This document shows, one piece after another, positions 23,848 to 32,862 of a DNA stretch of 51,938 bases; positions within the stretch are counted from its first letter, which is position 1; each line of letters begins with the position of its first letter. Position numbers and translations under genes: made by a program. Source of the DNA: Emticicia aquatilis (GTDB lineage: Bacteria > Bacteroidota > Bacteroidia > Cytophagales > Spirosomataceae); assembly GCF_014644295.1 (NCBI RefSeq), contig NZ_BMKK01000021.1, positions 1 through 51,938 of the forward strand, given 5' to 3'. Under the pieces are notes generated by a model, which was not told where the DNA came from, ran no database searches, and was given only the letters and a program-made list of their open reading frames with translations.

Positions 23848-23969
23848 TTTATTAGGGTTTAGTTAAGGTTTCATTACTTATAAATTGTTAGCTAATTTTT
23901 GTACTCTAAATTATCTCTTGTTTTACTCCATTTTCCAACATGACAAATAGTCAAGGTAAAAACTTTAAA

Positions 23970-23997
23970 AACGGGATAGAAAAACATCTATCCCGTT
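23970..23997 (-). terminator. Terminator of the TonB receptor gene
   Basis: Perfect 10-bp stem AACGGGATAG / CTATCCCGTT, 24 bases past the receptor stop, followed on the minus strand by TTTTTAAAGTTTTT. It separates the receptor from the downstream MFS gene, so enzymes may be expressed at a lower level or from their own promoters. Confidence 0.85.
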
Positions 23998-24021
23998 CGG
24001 ACTAAATATTCAACCTACAAG

Positions 24022-26886
24022 TTAAAATCTATAACTCAATGTCAAGAAATATGCCCTTGGCATCGACCCCTGCGTAGAATAAACTGCATTGGGGTTAGCC
24101 GCTACAAACTCCTTCGTAAAGCCTTGTCTGTTCAAAGCCGCTGGGAATCCACCAGGCCCAGACCAGCCCAACACACCATACACATTCGTAAGGTTGTTGA
24201 TATTAGCTTGTAATCTCAGTTTTTTATTCAAATCATAACCAACGCTCAAATCAAGCTGACCAAAAGCTGGCATTTTGAAGGCATTCGGAACGTTTGCTTG
24301 GCGAGCCCCCATGTAATAATAATTGAGTAAAACATTGAATTTACCTTTCTGATACATCGGTGTTAAGCCAAACATCAACTGAGCATTATTATCTGTTTCG
24401 TTTCCTGAGAAATCAAGCAGCACATCTTTGCTGGCATTTACGCCGCTGGCAATCCATGTTTTGTATTCAACTGCTTTTGAATTTTGAATCGTTGCTTGAC
24501 TTCTCACACTAAAATTAGCATTGATAGCGTAAGTACCTTCTAATTCTACTCCAAATGTTCGGAATTTACCGTATTGAGTAGTTGGATTATACGTCTGTCC
24601 GTTTGAATCTTGGAAACCAAACTGAAGATTTGGTACATTTGAAAGTAAACTATAAAACGGTGTAATATTGAGTGAATACTTAGATTTCTTCACTTTCAAG
24701 GCCGCTTCAATTTGTTGAATATTCTGAGCCTCAGTGTTTAAGCTATTAATCAAGAATTGGCTTGTTGCCGAAAAAAACTGACCAATTTCAGGAGCTTTGT
24801 TCCCGTTGGCATAACGTATATAAACGGCTGCACCATCATTGATTTTGTAGTTTAAACCTGCCGAAAACGAAACTGTTTTGATAGTTTTATCGAAAACAAG
24901 TTGTGTACCTACACTTCCACCACCATTATCATAAACCGTTAGTGGGTTTCCGTCTAAACCACCCCATGTTGGACTATTTTCATTGGCATTACGAGTAACA
25001 GGCACATTTGAGCCAGCAAAATTTGTATGCTCATAACGCAATCCCCAATCGAGATTCAATGCTGGAGTGATTGACCAATTATGCCCAAAAAACAGAGCCA
25101 ATTGAGCTTTTTTTGCATTAGAAGTAGTGATACCACCTCTACCCAAATCCATAAATCCATTAGGGTCGGTAATTTGGTACGTTTTGCCGTCTAAACCTTT
25201 GAGTTGAATATCAACCAAGTGTGGTTGGTCTTGCATTGTACCCACGCCCACACCAGAGTCTTCTTGTCCACCTACACGGTCAACTTTAGAATTGGCATAA
25301 AAAGCCCCGAAATTAAAACTCATTTTATCCAGTTTCTTGGAAACCGAAAACTGATTCATGAATTCATTGATGGAAATATCTTGATAAAACAAAGGCAAGA
25401 AAAACAATGAGTTTTTCTGAATATTCGCCCCTGGAAAATTATTATTTGCACCTGGAATAAAGTTAAAGCCTGCAAAGTTTCCATTAATTATATTAGGTAC
25501 TAAAGTAATCGTGCCGAGGTTTTGGCCAGTTACTTTATCATTGAAAATATAGGTTCCGAGTTTTCCTGTTTGAAGCAAATGAGGCAAGCCATAAAACACA
25601 ATTCCATCAGTGGCATAAGGCGTTACTACGGCTGGCACACTCCCTGTCATGTGCTTTGCTGAATATTTGCCATCATTTTTGATTATCCAACCATTGCCCA
25701 GTTCTTGTGTCCAATTTAATCCAAAAGTATTGTCACGATTATGGTATTTATCTTTTGAATTAAAAGTGGCTGTTCCTGTATTATTGATAGGAATTTGCAT
25801 CGAAAATGCTGGTAAATTATAAGAATCGGTAGTAGAAAGCCCAGACATTACCTTTGGATTATCCCAGCCCTGCGACGGAATAAACTCCGCTTGTGCATTG
25901 CGGTCATCTAATACTTTCACAAATAATTTCAAACTTCCTGACGAATAGTTTTTTAGAATATTTGCCTTTAATTGTCCTCCATTATTACTTGAATAGCCTG
26001 GGTATCTTGCACCATCAGATGTACGATAGAAACCACCTATATTATACGTAAGCGAACCATCTTTGCTCAAGGGGCCACCAACATTGGCATCTACTCTATA
26101 AAATGGATTTTTGCCATTACCCTCTAAGCCGTATTTTGCTCTCACTTCTCCTTGTGTAATTTTTCCACCCGTTTTTGAAACATAATTAAAAATTCCACCT
26201 GGAGCATTTGCTCCTAAAATCGAAGCTGTCCCGCCACGCACGGCTTCCAAACGTTCGGTCGTAATATCGGCTCTTAAATAATTATCCGTACCGTAATTAA
26301 CATTCATTAATGGCAATCCATCTTCTTGCATTGATACATAATAATACCCCGAAGCATTATCAATCGAGTTAGCTGCAATACCTCTTGAATAAACTGTGTT
26401 GGCAATTTCGCCACGTGCGTTATTGACATAAACTCCAGGGATATTCCTCAATAAATCGGCAGCACTGGTTGCAGCCAAAACTGACATTTGCTTAGCATTG
26501 AGCGTCGAGATAGCCACTGAAGACTCCATCTTGGTGCGTTTATCAAAAACCCCCGTTACTACAACTTCATCAAGAGCAGCAGCATCTTCGGCCAATGATA
26601 CATTTACTATACTTTGATTGTTGATGGCTACTTCTTTTGAAGTATAGCCAACAAACGAGAATGAAAGCGTTTGGCTTCCTAATGCTTCGATTGAATAGTT
26701 TCCTTCGGCATCAGAAACAGTGCCTTTAGTTGTACCTTTAATTACAACCGAAACACCAACAAGTGCTTGATTTTTTTCGTCAGTTACTCGCCCGCTAACT
26801 TTGGCAGTTTGTGCAAAAACCGATAAATTGACGATGGTCATAATAAAAACTGACCAAAATCCTTTTTTTAATAATGATTTTCTCAT
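24022..26886 (-). CDS. TonB-dependent receptor of the rhamnoside locus
   Basis: A 954-residue outer-membrane active transporter. A signal peptide ends near FAQ (residue 26). A CarboxypepD_reg-like domain follows (about 29-110, VSGRVTDEKNQALVGVSVVI), then a plug (about 125-240, with LRNIPGVYVNNARG and ERLEAVRGGTASILGANAPGG). A 22-strand barrel ends in the canonical YFLTLSYRF. The sequence lacks the usual SusC-specific context and no SusD gene follows, so it resembles a stand-alone siderophore-type or oligosaccharide TonB receptor. It is encoded just downstream of an AraC-type regulator on the same strand. Confidence 0.93.
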   Translation of the reverse strand: MRKSLLKKGFWSVFIMTIVNLSVFAQTAKVSGRVTDEKNQALVGVSVVIKGTTKGTVSDAEGNYSIEALGSQTLSFSFVGYTSKEVAINNQSIVNVSLAEDAAALDEVVVTGVFDKRTKMESSVAISTLNAKQMSVLAATSAADLLRNIPGVYVNNARGEIANTVYSRGIAANSIDNASGYYYVSMQEDGLPLMNVNYGTDNYLRADITTERLEAVRGGTASILGANAPGGIFNYVSKTGGKITQGEVRAKYGLEGNGKNPFYRVDANVGGPLSKDGSLTYNIGGFYRTSDGARYPGYSSNNGGQLKANILKNYSSGSLKLFVKVLDDRNAQAEFIPSQGWDNPKVMSGLSTTDSYNLPAFSMQIPINNTGTATFNSKDKYHNRDNTFGLNWTQELGNGWIIKNDGKYSAKHMTGSVPAVVTPYATDGIVFYGLPHLLQTGKLGTYIFNDKVTGQNLGTITLVPNIINGNFAGFNFIPGANNNFPGANIQKNSLFFLPLFYQDISINEFMNQFSVSKKLDKMSFNFGAFYANSKVDRVGGQEDSGVGVGTMQDQPHLVDIQLKGLDGKTYQITDPNGFMDLGRGGITTSNAKKAQLALFFGHNWSITPALNLDWGLRYEHTNFAGSNVPVTRNANENSPTWGGLDGNPLTVYDNGGGSVGTQLVFDKTIKTVSFSAGLNYKINDGAAVYIRYANGNKAPEIGQFFSATSQFLINSLNTEAQNIQQIEAALKVKKSKYSLNITPFYSLLSNVPNLQFGFQDSNGQTYNPTTQYGKFRTFGVELEGTYAINANFSVRSQATIQNSKAVEYKTWIASGVNASKDVLLDFSGNETDNNAQLMFGLTPMYQKGKFNVLLNYYYMGARQANVPNAFKMPAFGQLDLSVGYDLNKKLRLQANINNLTNVYGVLGWSGPGGFPAALNRQGFTKEFVAANPNAVYSTQGSMPRAYFLTLSYRF

Positions 26887-26967
26887 TTTTTTGTAATAAG
26901 GTTAAAAGATACGTTTTTTAAAACCTTGTTTCCTCTTTGTACTTTGGTCGGTTCGGGAGGATTTTCG

Positions 26968-27000
26968 GCTGATAGAGCTTGCAGGCTTTATCAGCTTTTT
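26968..27000 (+). terminator. Terminator-like hairpin in the receptor leader
   Basis: The stem GCTGATA / TATCAGC, extended inside by AGAGCTTGCAGGCTTT, is followed by TTTTTT on the plus strand. No plus-strand gene ends here; the hairpin lies in the 5' leader of the minus-strand receptor gene. It could end an antisense RNA or fold in the receptor mRNA leader. Confidence 0.45.
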
Positions 27001-27026
27001 TATTAAGGTTTAAATAAATTATTGTA

Positions 27027-27034
27027 CAAAACTA
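27027..27034 (-). promoter_or_regulatory. Possible -7 box of the TonB receptor gene
   Basis: The minus strand reads TAGTTTTG, matching TAnnTTTG, 141 bases upstream of the receptor start. No -33 TTG is found at normal spacing, which would suit an activated promoter. Confidence 0.3.
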
Positions 27035-27146
27035 ATAAGAAGAAAGCGAGAAAAATTAGCACAAAACGATGAATATCATGCAAAATCCGACAATATGGAT
27101 TGATAATGATAAAAAATAGATTGATTTTTGTAGGAATAACGATTAA

Positions 27147-28061
27147 CTAAGATATAACGTTTTTTCTGAATTCCTTTGGAGAAACACCTGTTTTACCTTT
27201 GAAAAAACGTGTAAAATCGCTTGGATTGGTTTCACAGAATTTGAAAGCAATTTCGCTAATGGAGAGACTTGATTGTTTGAGGAGTACTTTTGCTTCGAGG
27301 ATAATCATATCGGCAAGCAATTCTTGTGAGGTTCGACCAACAGTTGATTTCACACACTTATTGAGGTGGTCGGGCGTGATAGCCAACATAGAAGCATAAT
27401 CGCTTACTTTATTGGTTTTATAAATATGCTGCGAAAGCAGATTCTTGTACTTTTCGGTCACACGCAATGCGGCATTTTTAGGTAGATTTATCTGCTCTTT
27501 CTGAAAAATACTTATCTCTGTAAATAAAGTAAGCAAATACGCCGTAATCAGATTCGGATTAAGCGATTTGTTGGTTTCATATTCATAAATCAGCCGTTCG
27601 AGAATATTTAAAATAGGCTTTTGCATTTCTTTGCTCACTTCTACCAGGGGCTCGCCCGAAAACTGCCAAAAATTAAATTCTTCCGAAAGTTGAGTTTTAG
27701 TAAATACTTTAGAGAAGATTTCTTCATCAAAATGGCAAAAATAACCTTTAGCATCGGTACTCACATACTCATGCGTAGAGATTTGATAAGCAGGTAAGAA
27801 AAAGAAAGTATTCTCGCCAAATTTGTATTCATGCAAGCCCTTACTTCTGATAGAATGCCCTTGGGTCAGAAATAAAAAGTCGTTTACGGTTTTTCGGTGG
27901 GGTTGTAATGGAAATTTTATTTTGGGAATAACATCCTCAATTTTGTTTATATGAAACAGATGATGAAAATCGGCAATATTCATTTTCCATTCATCTCCAA
28001 AATGATGAACGTTTAACTCTTTTGGTGAAAGTGGGGCTATTTTACTTTCTTTCTGATTCAT
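27147..28061 (-). CDS. AraC-family transcriptional regulator
   Basis: A 304-residue activator with a cupin-like sensor domain (about 20-185) and a C-terminal AraC double helix-turn-helix (about 205-300). The latter holds VSDYASMLAITPDHLNKCVK and SISEIAFKFCETNPSDFTRFFKGKTGVSPKEFR, the family signature. The start at 28061 (MNQKESK) is chosen; the upstream extension to 28100 encodes a hydrophobic stretch foreign to the family. It lies upstream of and on the same strand as the TonB receptor and rhamnosidase genes, so it is the likely substrate-responsive activator of that locus. Confidence 0.9.
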   Translation of the reverse strand: MNQKESKIAPLSPKELNVHHFGDEWKMNIADFHHLFHINKIEDVIPKIKFPLQPHRKTVNDFLFLTQGHSIRSKGLHEYKFGENTFFFLPAYQISTHEYVSTDAKGYFCHFDEEIFSKVFTKTQLSEEFNFWQFSGEPLVEVSKEMQKPILNILERLIYEYETNKSLNPNLITAYLLTLFTEISIFQKEQINLPKNAALRVTEKYKNLLSQHIYKTNKVSDYASMLAITPDHLNKCVKSTVGRTSQELLADMIILEAKVLLKQSSLSISEIAFKFCETNPSDFTRFFKGKTGVSPKEFRKNVIS

Positions 28062-28265
28062 TGCAAAAGCCAAAGTAGTAATAAATACCCAAACGCACAA
28101 TTCGAGAATTATATTTTTTGAGTTTGAGTATCTTGGCCCAGAGAAAATAAAAGAAGGATTTTGAGGAGAAATAAAACAATAGGTCGTGAAGGTCTATATA
28201 AACATAATACTCCCAAACATTAAAAATTTACATTTGAGAGTATCCATTAATCTTGTAAGCTATTT

Positions 28266-28280
28266 AGAGCCGTCGGCTCT
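28266..28280. repeat. Small palindrome AGAGCC-GTC-GGCTCT
   Basis: Six-base arms around GTC. It abuts the larger nested inverted repeat at 28285-28428. Confidence 0.6.
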
Positions 28281-28284
28281 ACTA

Positions 28285-28428
28285 ATTTTGTAGCCGTCGA
28301 TTTTAATCGGCGGAAATAATGGTTACAATAAATTTAAGTTCCATCGGAACGAAGCATGTTGTAAATATATCGTTCCGATGGAACTCATATTTTATTCTAT
28401 CATCGATTAAAATCGATGGCTACAAAAT
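28285..28428. repeat. Nested inverted repeat, MITE/REP-like
   Basis: Outer 25-base arms (28285-28309, starting ATTTTGTAGCC, and 28404-28428) differ at one position. Inside, a perfect 16-base inverted repeat AGTTCCATCGGAACGA (28337-28352 with 28370-28385) forms a second hairpin. There is no coding capacity. The GTTCCATCGGAACGA hairpin resembles repeats I associate with other Bacteroidota genomes. It lies in the 411-base gap between the AraC gene and the lipoprotein gene and is the only notable content there. Confidence 0.75.
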
Positions 28429-28472
28429 GAAACAATCCTATGGATTTAAAACTTCAAAAAGCAATTGATTAA

Positions 28473-28964
28473 TTATTTTGATATTGTGATTGGTTTTGCT
28501 TCTAAATCATAATATCCAAGTATTTCTTTCACCTCTTCATCTGATAAAAATTTCAATTCTGACTTTTCCTTTGCCACAGATTCACTTTCCATAGAACGCA
28601 TAAGAATAAGTCGATATGCTTCTTTCTTTTTATTCAAACCAAGTTTGGGCTTATTAATAGTGAATTTCTTATACGCTTTTGCCATTGATAACCAAATTGA
28701 GATTTCATTATCAGGATTTTTATCTCTCTTAAAATCATTTATAGTCTGTTCTAAGCTAAAAGAATCAACCTCAACAAAAGTATTGTGTATTTCTTTTATC
28801 TTGTCAATTTGCTCAGTATTCAATGTATCATGTACAACTTCTCCAACGACTAAACTTTGAGTATCGTCAGAACCACTTCTACCTGTACAAGAGAAAAAAA
28901 ACAATACTGAGATTGTGAAAAAAAGAATTTTATGAATAACAATATATATAGTTTTCATATTCAT
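28473..28964 (-). CDS. Putative lipoprotein, unknown function
   Basis: The 163-residue product has a hydrophobic N-terminus ending in the lipobox-like LFFFSC (Cys near residue 26), after which the sequence is TGRSGSDD, so a lipid-anchored envelope protein is likely. The rest is charged and helical (IDKIKEIHNTFVEVDSF, EEVKEILGYYDLE). I do not recognise a domain. Its start is 2 bases from the stop of the upstream outer-membrane protein gene, so the two are probably co-translated and may work together. Confidence 0.75.
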   Translation of the reverse strand: MNMKTIYIVIHKILFFTISVLFFFSCTGRSGSDDTQSLVVGEVVHDTLNTEQIDKIKEIHNTFVEVDSFSLEQTINDFKRDKNPDNEISIWLSMAKAYKKFTINKPKLGLNKKKEAYRLILMRSMESESVAKEKSELKFLSDEEVKEILGYYDLEAKPITISK

Positions 28965-28966
28965 TT

Positions 28967-29788
28967 TTACTTCACCAACCCTATCGAAATCTGGAATTGG
29001 CTTGGTGACATTTGGAATTGTACAGGATTATTTGTCGGGCCGATTTCATAATCAATCACATTGGCAAATAACCCTTCATAGCGACCTTCTATGAAGAAAT
29101 GCTTAAATTCAAAACCAATACCTGCATTTACACCAAATTTCGGACGAGAAAGTAGTTCGTTCTTCAAATCTTTAACAGTATAAACTTTCAAGGCATCTTC
29201 TATCTCTTTATTGAACTGCATAGGAAAAGAAGCAACTGGCCCAGCAAAAATGCGACCTTGACGAAAACGAAGCCCGAATAACAATGGAATATCCACGGCA
29301 TTGATTGTACCATTGACCCGCTTGAACAATGTTCCGTTTGTCTGTAAAATATCAAACTTCCCACCTTTTTGGGCATAAATAGCTTCGGGCTGAAAATAAA
29401 ACGAGCCACGGGTCATACGCACAAATACCCCACCCAGATACCCCAAAGCCGATTGGGCATTATTCAAAAAATTATCTCTTACAATTGGAAATTGAGGTAG
29501 CCCCGAAGAAGTTACACGAACAACATCTTTTATCTCAGTAAGATTGTATCGACCAAAACTTACACCACCACGGAGTCCAAACTGGAATTTCACGCCATCT
29601 CGCTTAAATTCTTGCAAGTAACTCAAGGTGTCTTCCTCTACTTTTTTACGTTTTTTTGTAACTTCTTTTGAGTTAATTAAGGTATCAACTTTCACCGAAT
29701 CGGTTTTCATTTTTGTTGTATCGGCTCTTTCTTGAGCAAAAATAGAACTTGATACGATACTCAATAATCCTAATAGTAGTTTTTTCAT
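28967..29788 (-). CDS. Outer-membrane beta-barrel (PorT/OMP_b-brl_2-like) protein
   Basis: This 273-residue protein has a signal peptide (1-18, ending SSIFAQ) and a charged linker rich in Lys/Thr (TTKMKTDSVKVDTL ... KKRKKVEED). The barrel follows (about 70-273): FQFGLRGGVSFGRYNL, GYLGGVFVRMTRGSFYFQPEAIYAQKGG-type alternating strands, and FQISIGLVK at the end. Length and pattern fit the small porin-like family that includes PorT of the type IX secretion system; a specific role cannot be assigned. Confidence 0.85.
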   Translation of the reverse strand: MKKLLLGLLSIVSSSIFAQERADTTKMKTDSVKVDTLINSKEVTKKRKKVEEDTLSYLQEFKRDGVKFQFGLRGGVSFGRYNLTEIKDVVRVTSSGLPQFPIVRDNFLNNAQSALGYLGGVFVRMTRGSFYFQPEAIYAQKGGKFDILQTNGTLFKRVNGTINAVDIPLLFGLRFRQGRIFAGPVASFPMQFNKEIEDALKVYTVKDLKNELLSRPKFGVNAGIGFEFKHFFIEGRYEGLFANVIDYEIGPTNNPVQFQMSPSQFQISIGLVK

Positions 29789-29858
29789 ACAAAACTTTTT
29801 TATAATTCACTCAACATTAAATTACTCATTTTTAAGCAAAAATCAAGCCATAAAAACA

Positions 29859-30275
29859 TTACTTAATTTCTACTATTGCTACCGTAAAACGCACCACACA
29901 TACCAATTTTTGTTCTTCTGAAGTTATTTTTATATCCCATACGTGGGTCGTACGTCCCAAATGTAGCGGTACCGCTTTGGCATATACCCATCCACTACTT
30001 ACTGGGCGAATATGATTAGCATTGATTTCCAAGCCTACAGCACGGTGGGTCTGAATACTATCTAAGGTAAGTAATGATGCCACACTACCAACAGTTTCGG
30101 CTAAGGCTACTGATGCTCCGCCGTGCAAAATTCCAAAAGGCTGCGTAGTGCGGTGGTCAACGGGCATTCGGGCCGTGAGGAAATCCTCCCCTACTTCCAA
30201 AAACTCAATTCCTAAATGCTCACCCATTGAGCTTTGTCCAAATGGCTTCGTAATATCAAAGTGCTTCTTAAACAT
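29859..30275 (-). CDS. Hotdog-fold acyl-CoA thioesterase (PaaI/MenI-like)
   Basis: A 138-residue single hotdog domain with the 4HBT signature FGILHGGASVALAETVGSVA (His51, Glu60). The closest recognised group hydrolyses aromatic or dihydroxynaphthoyl-CoA esters (PaaI, YdiI, MenI); menaquinone synthesis in Bacteroidota would provide such a substrate, but no men genes are in the window. It is a single-gene unit diverging from the histidine phosphatase gene. Confidence 0.9.
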   Translation of the reverse strand: MFKKHFDITKPFGQSSMGEHLGIEFLEVGEDFLTARMPVDHRTTQPFGILHGGASVALAETVGSVASLLTLDSIQTHRAVGLEINANHIRPVSSGWVYAKAVPLHLGRTTHVWDIKITSEEQKLVCVVRFTVAIVEIK

Positions 30276-30431
30276 ATTTCTATTTTTGATGATTGGTAAT
30301 TTTAAAAAATTTCAAAATTTATAGAGTCGCCTACCGTTATAGTCTAATATTTCGTAATTTTGCGGCTTTATTAGTTTTAGAGTCAAAACTAAGGTTTGTT
30401 TTAGATAGTTTCAATTTTAAATACTGATATT

Positions 30432-31070
30432 TTGCTTACCAAAACAATTTACTTGATTCGTCACGGAGAAACTGAGTTCAATCGCAGAGGTGTAGTACAG
30501 GGAAGCGGCATCGACTCAGACCTTAATGAAATAGGTTTTTTACAGGCCAAAGCCTTTTTTGATGCTTACCAACATATCGAGTTCGATAAAATATATACGT
30601 CGAAGCTACGCCGCACGGTGCAATCGGTTCAAGAATTCATCAATCTTGGTATTCCATACGAGCAATTCGAGGGACTCAACGAAATAAGTTGGGGCGAAAA
30701 AGAAGGTAAAGTGCCTAATTACCTCGAAGACGAAAACTATCTCGAAATTATTGCCAATTGGGGTAATGGAAAAACAGATATACCAGCAGCTCCAGGAGGC
30801 GAAACACCCGAACAAGTAGCCGCTCGGCAAAAAATTGCCTTCGAGAAAATCATCGAACGTTCAGATGAAAAAATGATTTTAGTAGCCATGCACGGCCGTG
30901 CTATCAGAATTTTGCTAACTCATCTGCTCGACCTTCCACTTTCCGAAATGGACTCTTTCAGCCATAGTAATTTATGCCTTTATCGACTAAGCTATGATTA
31001 CCAAACACAAAAGTTTAGTCTTGATATAGCCAACGATACCGCACATTTATCCGAACTCTTGGTAAAATAA
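30432..31070 (+). CDS. Histidine phosphatase family protein (PGM-like)
   Basis: This 212-residue phosphatase has the catalytic motif LIRHGETEFNRRG (His11 phospho-acceptor), Glu in WGEKEG near residue 88 and the second His in VAMHGRAIRILL. These define the phosphoglycerate-mutase-like superfamily; the substrate is not evident. No in-frame ATG lies upstream of RHGE, so the start is taken as TTG at 30432, giving MLTKTIYLIRHG as family members do. It ends in a strong terminator at 31106-31135. Confidence 0.88.
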   Translation: MLTKTIYLIRHGETEFNRRGVVQGSGIDSDLNEIGFLQAKAFFDAYQHIEFDKIYTSKLRRTVQSVQEFINLGIPYEQFEGLNEISWGEKEGKVPNYLEDENYLEIIANWGNGKTDIPAAPGGETPEQVAARQKIAFEKIIERSDEKMILVAMHGRAIRILLTHLLDLPLSEMDSFSHSNLCLYRLSYDYQTQKFSLDIANDTAHLSELLVK

Positions 31071-31105
31071 TATGTCCGTTTATCGAATCAATTCCCCTTT
31101 GATGT

Positions 31106-31135
31106 AGAAAACCCGTCTTTTTCGTCGGGTTTTCT
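31106..31135 (+). terminator. Intrinsic terminator after the histidine phosphatase gene
   Basis: Perfect 10-bp stem AGAAAACCCG / CGGGTTTTCT, then GTATTTTTATTTTG on the plus strand, 36 bases past the stop. Confidence 0.85.
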
Positions 31136-31226
31136 GTATTTTTATTTTGTAATGAAGTTCAAGACGTTTGTGAAAATTATAGATATTTCCACTATCTTGA
31201 ATAGAAAACCTTCAAAACAAAGTAAA

Positions 31227-31697
31227 ATGGAAGCAAAATCAGTAGATAGCAAGACTTTTCAATTAGCTGAAAACGGACAACCTTTAGGAGAATTAATTTA
31301 CGAAAGTTTACTTTCTTTAAGTGCGAAAATCATATTATCAAATTCAGAATTCTATGAAATTGAACACATTGGTATTTTTGACACAAGCATTAATGTAACA
31401 AAAAATGGAGCAGTAATAGCAACATTAAAAATGAACTGGCGTGGACAAATTGTTTTTAATTTTCACGATGGCCAAGAGTTTATTTTGAAAGCAAAAGGTC
31501 TTTTGGGAAATAAATTTACGTTTGAAAATCATAGCGATGAACAACTCTTTCAACTTGACTCGCAACTTAATTGGAAAAAATTAAACTATAATTACAATAT
31601 TATATTCACCGATAAACCACAAAACATTTTATTAATATTACTCGGGGTATATGCCGCAAATTATTACATGGCCTCGATGTCAGGAGCAATGGCATAA
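31227..31697 (+). CDS. Unknown protein, possibly Tubby/LURP-like fold
   Basis: A 156-residue protein starting MEAKSVDSK (the longer reading from 31152 has a different, basic start and overlaps the upstream terminator zone). Alternating polar and hydrophobic strands (FQLAENGQPLGELIYE, AVIATLKMNWRGQIVFNF, KFTFENHSDEQLFQL) suggest an all-beta domain. A C-terminal hydrophobic helix (about 132-150, ILLILLGVYAANYYMA) would anchor it. The pattern of a beta-barrel wrapped on a C-terminal helix recalls LURP-one/Tubby-like proteins, but this is only a resemblance. Confidence 0.75.
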   Translation: MEAKSVDSKTFQLAENGQPLGELIYESLLSLSAKIILSNSEFYEIEHIGIFDTSINVTKNGAVIATLKMNWRGQIVFNFHDGQEFILKAKGLLGNKFTFENHSDEQLFQLDSQLNWKKLNYNYNIIFTDKPQNILLILLGVYAANYYMASMSGAMA

Positions 31698-31755
31698 GGT
31701 TTGAGAAGATAATACCATAATTGAGAAAAAAGTCAGAAAAACATTTTGAAACATC

Positions 31756-32850
31756 ATGAGTAAAAACAAATTATATTGGTTATTTCAGATTGTGGGCTGG
31801 TCACTTTATTTCGGCAACGAAGTATTTGTGTACTCAATACAATATGGCTTCGAGAATCAGATGCTTTTTCAGGCATTTGCCAATATAATCTTGGCTATCT
31901 TCCTAACACATTCTTTCAGATACATCGTCAAGCGATACAATTGGATAACACTTCCAATGCCTCGATTGGCTATAAGAGTTGTTTTAGGGGTTTTTATAAT
32001 GACCGACTTCATGGTAGCTCTTAATCTACCGCTTGATGCTAAATATACGGGTCAACTTCTTAGCGAAAACCCAATTCTCGCCATCGAATATTTTATCAAT
32101 CTCTCAAAACCAACAATGGTTTGGGTGCTGGTTTATATTTTTTATCATTATTCAGAAGAAAAAGGTCAACGAGAAATCGAGCAACTGAAACTCCGTACAT
32201 CCATCAAAGAATCGGAAGCCAAAGTACTGAAGGCTCAGATGAACCCCCATTTTATGTTCAATGCTTTAAATAGCATCAGAGCATTGGTTTATGAAGACCC
32301 CAACAAAGCCCAACAAGGAATCACGCAATTATCAAATATCTTGCGTAGTTCGCTCATTGCTGACCGCCGTACGACGATTTCGCTCAAAGAAGAGCTTCGC
32401 ACAATTGAAGACTATTTGGCTCTCGAAAAAGTACGTTACGAAGAGCGTCTGCAATCAAAATGGGATATCGATGATAACACTCTCGGCATACAAGTACCAC
32501 CCATGATGCTCCAAACTTTGGTAGAAAATGCTATCAAACATGGGGTACAAAAAGCCATAGGCTGGGGATTTATCGAAATCAATACGAGCATTATTGAAGA
32601 TAAACTTCACATAAAAATCCGAAATACAGGACAGCTACACGGCACAAACTCAGATTCGGAATCTGGTGGTTTTGGACTAAAAAACACCGCCCAACGTCTT
32701 GATATTCTTTACGGAACAGATGCTTCGTTTAAGATTTATCAAGAAGATAACCTGACTGTTTGTGCCGAAATAGTTATTCCAACCGAAAACATTGACCAAA
32801 AAAATAGTAATATTTCGCTCGATTCATCTAATATGAGAGCAGCGAGCTAA
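31756..32850 (+). CDS. LytS-type sensor histidine kinase
   Basis: A 364-residue inner-membrane kinase. Four hydrophobic helices lie within residues 8-130, followed by a coiled-coil linker and a His_kinase domain with QMNPHFMFNALNSI (His165, the phospho-acceptor). An HATPase_c domain follows (LQTLVENAIKHGV, GFGLKNTAQRLDILYG). The absence of a canonical DHp H-box and the PHFMFN motif place it in the LytS/YehU group. It pairs with the LytTR response regulator downstream, though 155 bases of repetitive DNA separate the two genes. Confidence 0.93.
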   Translation: MSKNKLYWLFQIVGWSLYFGNEVFVYSIQYGFENQMLFQAFANIILAIFLTHSFRYIVKRYNWITLPMPRLAIRVVLGVFIMTDFMVALNLPLDAKYTGQLLSENPILAIEYFINLSKPTMVWVLVYIFYHYSEEKGQREIEQLKLRTSIKESEAKVLKAQMNPHFMFNALNSIRALVYEDPNKAQQGITQLSNILRSSLIADRRTTISLKEELRTIEDYLALEKVRYEERLQSKWDIDDNTLGIQVPPMMLQTLVENAIKHGVQKAIGWGFIEINTSIIEDKLHIKIRNTGQLHGTNSDSESGGFGLKNTAQRLDILYGTDASFKIYQEDNLTVCAEIVIPTENIDQKNSNISLDSSNMRAAS

Positions 32851-32862
32851 GACTGGTTACTG

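Noticed and set aside
24022-26886. SusC of a SusCD pair
   Set aside because: No SusD-like lipoprotein gene lies within the locus; the next gene is an MFS permease after a terminator.
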